Shown: positions 15,847 through 23,376 of the stretch, one piece after another
Layout: each line of letters opens with the position of its first letter
Numbering within the stretch: the first letter of the stretch is position 1
Source of the DNA: an uncultured Prevotella sp.
GTDB lineage: Bacteria; Bacteroidota; Bacteroidia; Bacteroidales; Bacteroidaceae
DNA length: 50,651 nucleotides
Reading direction: 5' to 3'
NCBI GenBank assembly: GCA_900316565.1
Contig: ONDK01000011.1
Location: 1-50,651, forward strand
Program-made: the position numbers and the translations under genes
The notes under the pieces: generated by a model
The model's input: the letters and a program-made list of their open reading frames with translations, nothing else
What the model was told of the DNA's origin: nothing
Databases searched by the model: none

Positions 15847-18711
15847 TTAATACCACTGTACTGCGTTGCTGATGCCACTTCGCTTGTCGTATTTAAGGGC
15901 GTCGGTGAGCGTTGAGGCGTTGCAACGGAACGTGAAGTTATAGCTGGTGTAAGGGCGCAGGACTATCGAGGCACTCATGTTGAAGCAGTGGAGGTCGCGG
16001 CTGAGGCTTGCCGTTGTCATACTCAGGTCGTGGCTGTTGAAGTCGTAACCGCTTGCGAAGGTGATGTTCCATCCGTCGCTGATGCGGACGTTACCACTGA
16101 CGTTCAGTGTCTGAGAGAACTGGTATGGATAGTTCATCGTCTTGGTGTTGAACCTGCCACCGGTGTTCTCACGCATCGTGATACCGTATCCGAAGGTCAG
16201 CGACCATGGCATGGAGAAGCGCATATAGCCGTCCTCATCGGTCTCGGCGACGCCACCGCTCTTCTTCTTTGCCTTGTGCTTACCCTTTTCCATGACGTCA
16301 TCGACATTGGATTCAATGTCGGTGTCGGTGCCCTCACCATCGTCATAGTTGTCGTCTTTGTCCTTGTCGCTGCCACCACCGAACCATTTCTTCAGGTTCT
16401 CCGGGTTAAGGGTGAACGAGATGTTCTGACTGAAGCCCTGGAAGCGCGGCATGCGGCCGAAGTGGAACTGTGTGTGGTTGCCGAGATACGGTCTGCCGTT
16501 GTCGTCAAGCTCGTAGGCGTACATGCGGAAACGGGCGTTCATGGAGAAAGTGTAGTTCTTCCACCATTTCAGACGCAGGTTCACTGACGGGTCGCTCCAG
16601 CGGTGTGTCGTTGCAGCAGCATTGTACGACATGTTCAGTCCGAGCTCATCAATGATGCTTATCTTCTTCACTCCCGTAGAGTCCTTGTCGCTCTTCACCT
16701 TAGCCTCGATGTTGTTGCTGATGGAGAACGACACGTTCTTGGTCTGCCCGCGTCCCGGATAGCCGTAGAGAGCGCCTTCGTAAGGAGAGTACTCCACGTA
16801 GTGCAGCTTTCCTTCGGCATCGGTATACTGGTAACTGTCGTAATAACCATAGCGACGTGCACTGAAATCGGGCGAGTAGCTTAGGCTTACCTGCGGTGTG
16901 ATGACGTGGCGTATGGCCTGTATCTTATCGCCGAATATTTTGCGGTTGGGCACCCAGAAACCGTAAATCTTCGTGCTGGCCTGCAAGGATACGTTCCAGT
17001 TGTAGACGTTGTGGAAGCCGTATGTGGTGTCTCTGACCTCCTTCATCTGTTCCTCGTCCCATGAGCGTTGCACCTTCTGAAGGTATGTCCGGTCGTAGAA
17101 GTTGAACGACGGTGTTACATTAATATAATTGAACAGTGTGAAGTTGGCCTGTACTGGTATACTGTGGTTCCATCCGTTGTGCCAGTCCTTGGCAAAGTTG
17201 GAGTGGAGCAGCTGGTCCTCCTTTGTGGTTATCGAATTGCTTATCTGACCGGTGTAGCTCATCGATATCTTCTCATACCAACGCTCTTTGCCTACCATGT
17301 GCTTGCGCTTGAAGGGGTAGAAACGGCTGATGTTGATATTGAGGTCGGGGAGTGTCATGGCGATGGTGGAGTCGCGCATGTTCTGGCTGAGGTTTGTTGT
17401 GGCACTGAGCGACATGCCGATGCTCGAGAACGTGGTGCTCCAGCTCACAGATGATGTACGTGTCGACTGCGTCATGGTCTGTGGGTTGTACATGCTCGTG
17501 AGGTTGTTGCGCTCATAGCTGGATGTGGCGAAGTTGACGCTTGCCGCCAAGGAACTGTACGGGTTCGCCTTGGCGTCCTGGCGGTGGCTCCATTGTATCT
17601 TGAAGCTCGTCTGCTTGGCGTAGTCGGGCATTCCCTTGTCTCCAGTCCTGGTGTCCTGATAGCTGAAGTAGAATGAACCGCTGTACTTATAACGGCGGCG
17701 GTAGTTGCTCGCGGCACTCAGACCCCATGAGCCCTGAGTGTATATCTCGCCCAAGAGCTTCAAGTCCCATTTGTCGCTGAGGGCGAAGTAGTATCCGCCA
17801 TCACGGAGGTAGAAACCGCGGTCGTTCTCATCACCGTAGCTCGGCATGATAAATCCGGAGGAATATTTCTTTGAGAACGGGAAGAAACCGTACGGGATGG
17901 CCAAAGGTAGCGGGACATCGGCCACGACGAGATAGGCAGGGCCGAAGATAACATCCTTGTTTGGACGTACCTTCGCACGGCTCAGGGCGATATAGAAGTC
18001 GGGATGCGGCTTGTCACATGTGGTGTACCGTCCGTGTTGCATGTAGATGATGCCGCTGGAGTCGCGCTTTGCTATCTCGCCTCGCATGTATCCTTCCTGC
18101 TGTTCGGTGTAGACACCGCTTATCATTCCCTTCTTCGACTTGAAGTTATATGCCATAGTGTCGCTCTCATACTGGTCGTTGCCCATCTTGAAGACCGGTG
18201 AACCCTTGATGCTGTCGCCGTTGTTCTCGTTGCGGAAGGCCATGGTGGTGTCCTTGACACCGGTAGCCCTGACGAGACTGCTATCGAGACTGAGATAGAT
18301 TTTCTCACTCTTGAGGTTCATGTTCTGGTAGTCGATGTTCGACGAGCCATAGAGATGTGCTAAGCCTGTTATGGCGTCGTAGACGATGGAGTCGTTGGCG
18401 GTGTAGTTGACAGGCGCCTCTATGCCGTTCTTCTTGGCCCGCTGTATGCTGTCGCGGCGCAGTGAGTCGTCGACGGCCTTGTTGTGGGCCTCTATGGCAA
18501 GGTGCAGCGAGTCGAGAGTCACGGAGTCCTTCTTGTCGGAGCTGGTGGTCTCGCCGGTCTTTATGGCGTTAAGGAGATTTTTGGTGTCAACGTTTACGGT
18601 GTCGTTGACGGATTGAAACCGTGGGGATGAAAAGAAACCGTATACATCATTCTGAGCCATTACAATGATAATGGCTGAAAGAAGAAACAGTATGATAGTT
18701 CTTGTGCGCAT
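15847..18711 (-). CDS. lptD: LPS assembly outer-membrane protein LptD (Bacteroidetes type)
   Basis: The outer-membrane beta-barrel that inserts lipopolysaccharide into the outer leaflet. The 954 residues start with a signal sequence (about 1-20), followed by a Ser/Asp-rich linker and an OstA-like beta-jellyroll (about 100-270) with repeating strands such as HLYGSSNIDYQNMNLKSEKI. The barrel follows, with many aromatic-ended strands from about residue 285 to the C-terminal FRCNASTLTDALKYDKRSG region. An acidic then basic insert (about 800-850, DKDKDDNYDD and KGKHKAKKK) sits in one loop. The partner lipoprotein gene lptE is in this window but 29 kb away. A -7 box TAACTTTG lies just upstream at 18725-18732. 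Confidence 0.9.
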   Translation of the reverse strand: MRTRTIILFLLSAIIIVMAQNDVYGFFSSPRFQSVNDTVNVDTKNLLNAIKTGETTSSDKKDSVTLDSLHLAIEAHNKAVDDSLRRDSIQRAKKNGIEAPVNYTANDSIVYDAITGLAHLYGSSNIDYQNMNLKSEKIYLSLDSSLVRATGVKDTTMAFRNENNGDSIKGSPVFKMGNDQYESDTMAYNFKSKKGMISGVYTEQQEGYMRGEIAKRDSSGIIYMQHGRYTTCDKPHPDFYIALSRAKVRPNKDVIFGPAYLVVADVPLPLAIPYGFFPFSKKYSSGFIMPSYGDENDRGFYLRDGGYYFALSDKWDLKLLGEIYTQGSWGLSAASNYRRRYKYSGSFYFSYQDTRTGDKGMPDYAKQTSFKIQWSHRQDAKANPYSSLAASVNFATSSYERNNLTSMYNPQTMTQSTRTSSVSWSTTFSSIGMSLSATTNLSQNMRDSTIAMTLPDLNINISRFYPFKRKHMVGKERWYEKISMSYTGQISNSITTKEDQLLHSNFAKDWHNGWNHSIPVQANFTLFNYINVTPSFNFYDRTYLQKVQRSWDEEQMKEVRDTTYGFHNVYNWNVSLQASTKIYGFWVPNRKIFGDKIQAIRHVITPQVSLSYSPDFSARRYGYYDSYQYTDAEGKLHYVEYSPYEGALYGYPGRGQTKNVSFSISNNIEAKVKSDKDSTGVKKISIIDELGLNMSYNAAATTHRWSDPSVNLRLKWWKNYTFSMNARFRMYAYELDDNGRPYLGNHTQFHFGRMPRFQGFSQNISFTLNPENLKKWFGGGSDKDKDDNYDDGEGTDTDIESNVDDVMEKGKHKAKKKSGGVAETDEDGYMRFSMPWSLTFGYGITMRENTGGRFNTKTMNYPYQFSQTLNVSGNVRISDGWNITFASGYDFNSHDLSMTTASLSRDLHCFNMSASIVLRPYTSYNFTFRCNASTLTDALKYDKRSGISNAVQWY

Positions 18712-18724
18712 TGCTAATAAAGCA

Positions 18725-18732
18725 CAAAGTTA
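18725..18732 (-). promoter_or_regulatory. -7 element of lptD
   Basis: Minus strand TAACTTTG, 14 bases before the ATG. No TTG at the standard distance; the -33 region is a T-rich run. This would give a very short leader. Confidence 0.45.
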
Positions 18733-18832
18733 CGGAATATTTTTTGTTTTTCCTTTCTTGCAATTCGCTTTTTGCCCGATAAAGCTGATTTTTAACGTTT
18801 TGGTGTGAAAGGAGTGGGCTGATAATGAACTT

Positions 18833-19372
18833 CTATTCCTCAAAGAGAGCGTGCCATGAGTGGAACCTGTCCAACCCTTCCTTCCCAAACTTCGCTAAGC
18901 TGTGTTCAGCCTGCTCGTATGATTTCTCGCGTTCGGGATGCGTCTTGCTGTAGAATTTGTCGGCATAGCAGATAAGTTTCTCCTCCATGGTCTCCGGAAG
19001 GAAGTCCTGATGGGGCAGTGGCAGGTCCTGACCGACAATCTCTTTTTCTGAGAGTCCGGCACCAGTGTGGCGCTCGCAGACGCGTGCGTGGCGTGGGTAG
19101 CCCTCCCTGCGCATAATCTCTCCTCCTATAATGCCGTGGCAGATGTACGGCTCCGTTCCGAAGCACCCTATTCCAGGGGCATTACAACGGAAGATGCCGA
19201 TGTCGTGGAGCATGGCGGCCTCAGTGATGAACTGCCTGTCGAGGCCAAGTTCTGGATGGGCGTCGCATATCTTTACGGCACGCTTCATCACCAGTGTGCT
19301 GTGAGTGATGAGAATCCATCGGAGCTTGTTGTCCTCCGGGTAGTATTTGTCAATTATTGATTTGAAGTCCAT
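18833..19372 (-). CDS. HD domain-containing protein
   Basis: A metal-dependent phosphohydrolase of the HD superfamily, cytoplasmic, 179 residues. The metal-binding pattern is complete: His24 in LITHSTLV, the His56-Asp57 pair in AAMLHDIGIF, His79 in CHGIIGG and His102 in CERHTGAG. The compact single-domain form resembles small proteins annotated as HD or uncharacterised phosphohydrolases; the substrate is unknown. The frame is open to 19414, but the upstream part lies inside the large hairpin at 19381-19484, so I use the ATG at 19372. It lies downstream of the carboxyltransferase gene on the same strand, separated by that hairpin. Confidence 0.85.
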   Translation of the reverse strand: MDFKSIIDKYYPEDNKLRWILITHSTLVMKRAVKICDAHPELGLDRQFITEAAMLHDIGIFRCNAPGIGCFGTEPYICHGIIGGEIMRREGYPRHARVCERHTGAGLSEKEIVGQDLPLPHQDFLPETMEEKLICYADKFYSKTHPEREKSYEQAEHSLAKFGKEGLDRFHSWHALFEE

Positions 19373-19380
19373 GAGGTATA

Positions 19381-19484
19381 AATCCCCACGAAGCCTTCCC
19401 CGGGAAGAGAACACTTGTCATGCGGACCCTTTGACGCATACCGGTGGACAGCTCTTCTTGGGGAAGGCTTGGTGGGGAATATTA
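19381..19484. terminator. Long imperfect hairpin between carboxyltransferase and HD genes
   Basis: The left arm (19381-19410, containing TCCCCACGAAGCCTTCCCC) pairs with the right arm (about 19456-19482, GGGGAAGGCTTGGTGGGGA) over about 27 positions with a few mismatches and G-T pairs. Within the loop, ATGCG and CGCAT form a smaller hairpin. It may terminate the carboxyltransferase mRNA or shape the 5' end of the HD mRNA. Confidence 0.6.
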
Positions 19485-19485
19485 T

Positions 19486-21258
19486 TTATTTCTCTCTTTG
19501 AATGTATCCAATGACGTCTCCCTTACGGACCTTGGAGCCCTGCTTGGCGTTGATTTCAACGAGCTTGCCGCCAAGGTCAGCAGGAACGGTAACAAACTCG
19601 CCCCAAGGAGCCTGGATATAGCAGAAGACATCACCTTCCTTATAGTCCTTGCCGATGAACGGCTCTACGGCAGGTGCTGCCTCGCCGTCGCCCTGGAACT
19701 CCCAGAAGAGCTGGCCCTTGACAGGAGCGACGATGGCGTCGGCCTGTGCGTGCTTGAAGGCTGCGGCCTCTTCCGGTGATACCTTTGCGCCGAGCTTAGC
19801 GTCTTTGGCCTTCTGCAGGTCAGCGAGGAAGTTCTTCTTGGCCTGGCCGCTCTTGTAGTTGCGGTACTGCTCAGGATGCATGGCAAGCTCAAAGAGCTCC
19901 TCATCGTCCTTACCGAAGTCCCATCCGTTCTTCTTCATCTCCTCGCGGAACTCAGGCAGCTTGTTCTCAAGCAGGGTGTGTGGGTCTACATCGGTGAACT
20001 CATAGCCCTTTTCCTTAGCCAGCTCCTTGATTTCGGGTGCTATCTCTCCAGGCACCTTTCCGCTCTTTCCGAGAATCATACCCCACATGGAGTCGTCCAT
20101 ATAGACGTAGCGACCCTTGCCTTGCTCCATAGAGAGAAGGTTCATAAGCGAGATATTCTTGGTGTACTGCGAGAACGGTGTTACAAGTGGTGGATAGCCT
20201 ACGCGCGGCCATACATACGCAACCTCGTCGAAGAGTTTGATAAGCAGGTCGTCGACGCTAAGCTCCGGCTCGCCTTTCTTCTTGCGAAGGTTGTTGATGG
20301 TGACGCGGATGCCTCCAAGGTCGGACATCATGGAGCCCATCATGCCGCCAGGAAGACCGCAGCTGAGCAGGAGTGAGGACATTATCTTGTTCTGTGGATT
20401 GATGAAATAGCCGAGCCATTCGTCAATGAACTCCTGGGTGAGCGCGCGTGCCTGCATATAAGCGTCCATATTGATTTCAGGGACATCGAAACCTGCGTGC
20501 TTGAGCATGCTCTGTACGGAGATAACGTCCGGATGAACCTTACCCCATGACAGTGGCTCGATGGCTGTGTCGATGATGTCGGCACCGTTCTTGCAAACCT
20601 CCAGGATGCTGGCCATGGACAGTCCGGGACCGGAATGACCGTGGTACTCGATGATAATCTCAGGATGCTTGTCCTTAATCATCTTCGTCAGCTTGCCGAG
20701 GAAGGCCGGCTGGCCTATACCTGCCATATCCTTGAGGCAGATTTCTTCTGCACCGGCCTCTATCTCCTGGTCAGCCAGCTTGCTGTAATACTCCAGCGTG
20801 TGGATAGGAGAGGTGGTGATGCAGAGCGTGCCCTGAGGAGTCATGCCTGCTTCCTTTGCCCATTTGATGGAAGGAGCTATGTTGCGGATGTCGTTCAGTC
20901 CGTCGAAGATGCGTGGAATATCGACGCCCTGTGCGTGTTTTACCTTATACATCATCTGCCGTACATCGTCAGGCACCGGATACATGCGCAGCGCGTTAAG
21001 ACCACGGTCAAGCATGTGTGTCTTGATACCGGCCTCATTGAAAGGCTTGCAGAAAGCACGTACAGCATCGTTAGGGTTCTCGCCGGCGAGAAGCTGAACC
21101 TGTTCGAAGGCTCCACCATTGGTCTCTACACGTGAGAAGCAACCCATTTTGATGATTACCGGAGCAATACGCTCCAACTGGTCCTTGCGCGGCTGGAACT
21201 TTCCGGAGCTCTGCCACATGTCCCTGTAAATGAGACTGAACTGAATTTTCTTTCCCAT
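19486..21258 (-). CDS. Biotin-dependent carboxyltransferase subunit (oxaloacetate decarboxylase alpha / pyruvate carboxylase B type) with degenerate biotinyl domain
   Basis: A carboxyltransferase that moves CO2 between carboxybiotin and a keto acid, most likely pyruvate/oxaloacetate, in the cytoplasm. In 590 residues, a TIM barrel has metal ligands Asp13 (YRDMWQSS), catalytic Lys176 in KDMAG and His206-x-His208, followed by a conserved carboxylase domain with LPGGMMGSMMSDL. The C terminus (about 533-590) has the biotinyl/lipoyl barrel fold signature, but where biotin domains have AMKM it reads APWG (550-553), so there is no lysine to biotinylate. A separate biotin carrier encoded elsewhere is expected. 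It is monocistronic, with a -7 box at 21334-21341. Exact substrate pair is uncertain. Confidence 0.88.
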   Translation of the reverse strand: MGKKIQFSLIYRDMWQSSGKFQPRKDQLERIAPVIIKMGCFSRVETNGGAFEQVQLLAGENPNDAVRAFCKPFNEAGIKTHMLDRGLNALRMYPVPDDVRQMMYKVKHAQGVDIPRIFDGLNDIRNIAPSIKWAKEAGMTPQGTLCITTSPIHTLEYYSKLADQEIEAGAEEICLKDMAGIGQPAFLGKLTKMIKDKHPEIIIEYHGHSGPGLSMASILEVCKNGADIIDTAIEPLSWGKVHPDVISVQSMLKHAGFDVPEINMDAYMQARALTQEFIDEWLGYFINPQNKIMSSLLLSCGLPGGMMGSMMSDLGGIRVTINNLRKKKGEPELSVDDLLIKLFDEVAYVWPRVGYPPLVTPFSQYTKNISLMNLLSMEQGKGRYVYMDDSMWGMILGKSGKVPGEIAPEIKELAKEKGYEFTDVDPHTLLENKLPEFREEMKKNGWDFGKDDEELFELAMHPEQYRNYKSGQAKKNFLADLQKAKDAKLGAKVSPEEAAAFKHAQADAIVAPVKGQLFWEFQGDGEAAPAVEPFIGKDYKEGDVFCYIQAPWGEFVTVPADLGGKLVEINAKQGSKVRKGDVIGYIQREK

Positions 21259-21333
21259 TGAATGAAATATCTTTTCGTTTTAAAATTCAAAAATAATGCC
21301 ACAGTCTTGGAACATACCAACACTATGGGTGTG

Positions 21334-21341
21334 CAAAATTA
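21334..21341 (-). promoter_or_regulatory. -7 element of the carboxyltransferase gene
   Basis: Minus strand TAATTTTG, giving a leader of about 70 bases. The -33 element is not clear. Confidence 0.5.
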
Positions 21342-21394
21342 CCTAAAAAAATCCAATTAGTAGCTTATAGACTATAATTTTTGCAACTTTTGAC

Positions 21395-21425
21395 TTGTAT
21401 TTTGACCATTTTTGAATTACCTTTG
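21395..21425 (+). promoter_or_regulatory. Promoter of the histidine phosphatase gene
   Basis: TTG (21395-21397), 20 bases, TACCTTTG (21418-21425), about 30 bases before the ATG at 21455. Confidence 0.65.
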
Positions 21426-21454
21426 CGCCCTGTTATAAAGAAAGATTGTAAAAG

Positions 21455-21967
21455 ATGACAAGATTGTATTTGGTACGTCATGGCGAGACGTTTGATAACG
21501 CGGCACAGATATTACAGGGACAAGTTCCGGGTGAGCTGAACCCTACCGGCATCAGCCAGGCAGAGACTGTCCGGGAGAAGATGAAAGACGAGACGATAGA
21601 CGCCTTCGTGTCCAGCGACCTGCGGAGAAGCATCCAGACCTGCGAGATAATTGCCGAGCCACACCACAAGAATGTAGAGACAACGGAACTGCTCCGTGAG
21701 CGCGACTGGGGCTCCATGACTGGTAAGTTTATCCCCTCTCTGCCCAAGGACCCCAAGGACTGGCCTTCTGATGTGGAGACAATCCCACATCTTAAGGCGC
21801 GTGCCAGGAACTTCCTGACATGGATAAAGGTTACGTTCCCCGACAAGACTGTCCTTGCCGTGGGGCATGGCATAGTGAACAAGGCAATACAAAGTGTGTA
21901 TTTCAACAAGCCGATGAATGAAATACCGAGGATGAACAATGCTGATGTGCGGGTGCTCGACCTGTAG
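21455..21967 (+). CDS. Histidine phosphatase family protein (phosphoglycerate mutase-like)
   Basis: A cytoplasmic phosphatase of the histidine phosphatase clan, 170 residues. The phosphohistidine site is LVRHGET with His9, supported by Arg8, Arg57, Glu82 in LLRERDWG, and the second His138 in AVGHGIV. The short length and GSMTG after the acidic residue place it with CobC/GpmB-like broad phosphatases rather than glycolytic mutases; the substrate is not known. It has its own promoter and a perfect bidirectional hairpin after the stop. Confidence 0.9.
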   Translation: MTRLYLVRHGETFDNAAQILQGQVPGELNPTGISQAETVREKMKDETIDAFVSSDLRRSIQTCEIIAEPHHKNVETTELLRERDWGSMTGKFIPSLPKDPKDWPSDVETIPHLKARARNFLTWIKVTFPDKTVLAVGHGIVNKAIQSVYFNKPMNEIPRMNNADVRVLDL

Positions 21968-21995
21968 TCCTCCCTTGCAAGTGTTTACATAACAA

Positions 21996-22035
21996 AAAAT
22001 CCGCAACCACTCATATGTGAGCGATTGCGGATTTT
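21996..22035. terminator. Bidirectional terminator
   Basis: AAAATCCGCAA pairs with TTGCGGATTTT, with an inner CTCATATGTGAG palindrome. It lies between the convergent ends of the histidine phosphatase gene and the RSFG-repeat protein gene. Confidence 0.85.
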
Positions 22036-22065
22036 CTGTTATAGGGTTATCCAAGTGTTGAGATG

Positions 22066-23148
22066 TTATCTGTGTCCTCCGAAGCTGCCGCCGGAACGTG
22101 AGCTCCCACCACCGAAACTTCCACCACTAAAGTTACCGCCGGAGCTGCGTGAGCCGCCGAAGGAACGGTTGGGAGCAGAGAAGGAACGTGTAGGTGTCTG
22201 CTGGCTTGGTGCAGAGTATGAGCGGTTGGTGTTCGGTCGCTCGAAGCTTCCGCGGTTCACGCTGCGTGTGGAGCCTCCAAAGTAATTGTTGCCTTGTGGG
22301 CGTGTGACAGTGGTACGCGTGCTGCTCTGTGGCATGGAGCCGAAGCTGCGGCTGCCTCCAAACGGTCTGGTGATGTGGCTCTGCGAGTCTCCACCGAAAT
22401 TGTTGTTGGCCTTTGCTCCACTTCCGAACGTTCCGCCGTTCTGTTCCTGCATGCGACCACTGTAGTTGCGGTTGTCCGACATGCCGGCACCGTTGCCGAA
22501 GGAACGCGAGCCTGCACTGTTGTTGCGGTTCATGTTGCCGAAGCTGCGTGAGTCGTTATTGTTGAACTGCCTGTTGTTAAGATTTCCGAACGTGCGGTTA
22601 CGGTTGTTATCGAAGCCGTTGCGGTAGTCTCCTCTGCGGAAGCCGTCGCGCATACCTATGGCCGGTCCTCTGTCAGGCCGTCCCCAGTCCCTGCGTCCGC
22701 GGTACCAGCTGTGTCCTCCATTCATCTCCCAGCTGTGTCCTCCGCGGTATTCAACGTAGAACGTAGGACGTCCGAAGTAGAAGTAGTCGCGGTGCGGGTA
22801 GCGGGCGTAGATGCCGAAGTGCCAGAAGCCTCCCGACCAGTATATGGGCCGGTAGAAATAAGTGGCGTCACAGAACGCGCGGTACTGCCAGTCGAAGAGG
22901 ATGTAGCTCAGGTCGAGGTTGCGGTAGCGCCAGTATGTGCCATAGAGGTCGTCTACCGTGTTGACTCTCAGCAGATAGTCTAGGTTTATCTCGTAAGCAG
23001 CCTCGTACTGGTCTTCGGTCAGATTAAGCTCATACGCCATCTTGTCCGTAAGGAACAGGGCCTCGTTACGTGCCTGCTCGTAACTCATGGCAGAGGCCGA
23101 TACTGTTATGGTGAACAGTGTTACTAAGGCAAAAACGAACTTTTTCAT
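22066..23148 (-). CDS. Secreted low-complexity protein with RSFG repeats
   Basis: No known function. The 360 residues begin with a signal peptide (MKKFVFALVTLFTITVSASA). A helical segment (about 21-60) and a Tyr/Trp/Phe-rich central part (about 65-125) follow. The long C-terminal tail (about 140-360) is made of Arg, Ser, Gly, Asn and Phe and is probably disordered. Within the tail, RSFG or close variants (RTFG, GTFG, RPFG) recur at least seven times, and Phe is the main hydrophobic residue. The frame opens at 23211, but that would include the promoter, so I use the ATG at 23148. It is a single-gene unit facing a paired repeat motif at 23245-23274. Confidence 0.85.
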   Translation of the reverse strand: MKKFVFALVTLFTITVSASAMSYEQARNEALFLTDKMAYELNLTEDQYEAAYEINLDYLLRVNTVDDLYGTYWRYRNLDLSYILFDWQYRAFCDATYFYRPIYWSGGFWHFGIYARYPHRDYFYFGRPTFYVEYRGGHSWEMNGGHSWYRGRRDWGRPDRGPAIGMRDGFRRGDYRNGFDNNRNRTFGNLNNRQFNNNDSRSFGNMNRNNSAGSRSFGNGAGMSDNRNYSGRMQEQNGGTFGSGAKANNNFGGDSQSHITRPFGGSRSFGSMPQSSTRTTVTRPQGNNYFGGSTRSVNRGSFERPNTNRSYSAPSQQTPTRSFSAPNRSFGGSRSSGGNFSGGSFGGGSSRSGGSFGGHR

Positions 23149-23208
23149 AATTATATGTCTTTTACTTGTTTCTATTTTTCGGAGATATTTATCTTTAATC
23201 TCACGGTG

Positions 23209-23216
23209 CAAAAGTA
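23209..23216 (-). promoter_or_regulatory. -7 element of the RSFG protein gene
   Basis: Minus strand TACTTTTG; the -33 region is TTTCG, a weak match, as expected of a promoter needing an activator. It predicts a leader of about 55 bases. Confidence 0.6.
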
Positions 23217-23244
23217 GAAAGAAAAAAGCTAACCGCGAAAGGTT

Positions 23245-23274
23245 TTTCCCTATTATGGTAGGGGAATTTCCCTA
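23245..23274 (-). promoter_or_regulatory. Paired 22-bp-spaced direct repeat, probable activator site (copy B)
   Basis: On the minus strand TAGGGAAA starts at 23274 and again at 23252, exactly 22 bp apart, and the second start is 36 bp upstream of the -7 box at 23216. Both distances are identical to those at 9815/9837/9873, upstream of the lipoprotein gene. Confidence 0.65.
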
Positions 23275-23324
23275 CTTTGCCATCCTCTCTGTGTCGCCAT
23301 TGGCATTTTTATCATGCATTCCTT

Positions 23325-23354
23325 TTGCCTTGTCTCCGATTTTCACTACCTTTG
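23325..23354 (+). promoter_or_regulatory. Promoter of the Wzi-family gene
   Basis: TTTTG ending at 23327, 19 bases, then TACCTTTG (23347-23354). The ATG at 23377 follows after about 22 bases. Confidence 0.75.
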
Positions 23355-23376
23355 CACCAAACCAGATTGATTTTTA

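Noticed and set aside
16000-17450. Plus-strand ORFs of 100-200 codons opposite lptD
   Set aside because: They are antisense shadows of lptD without motifs.
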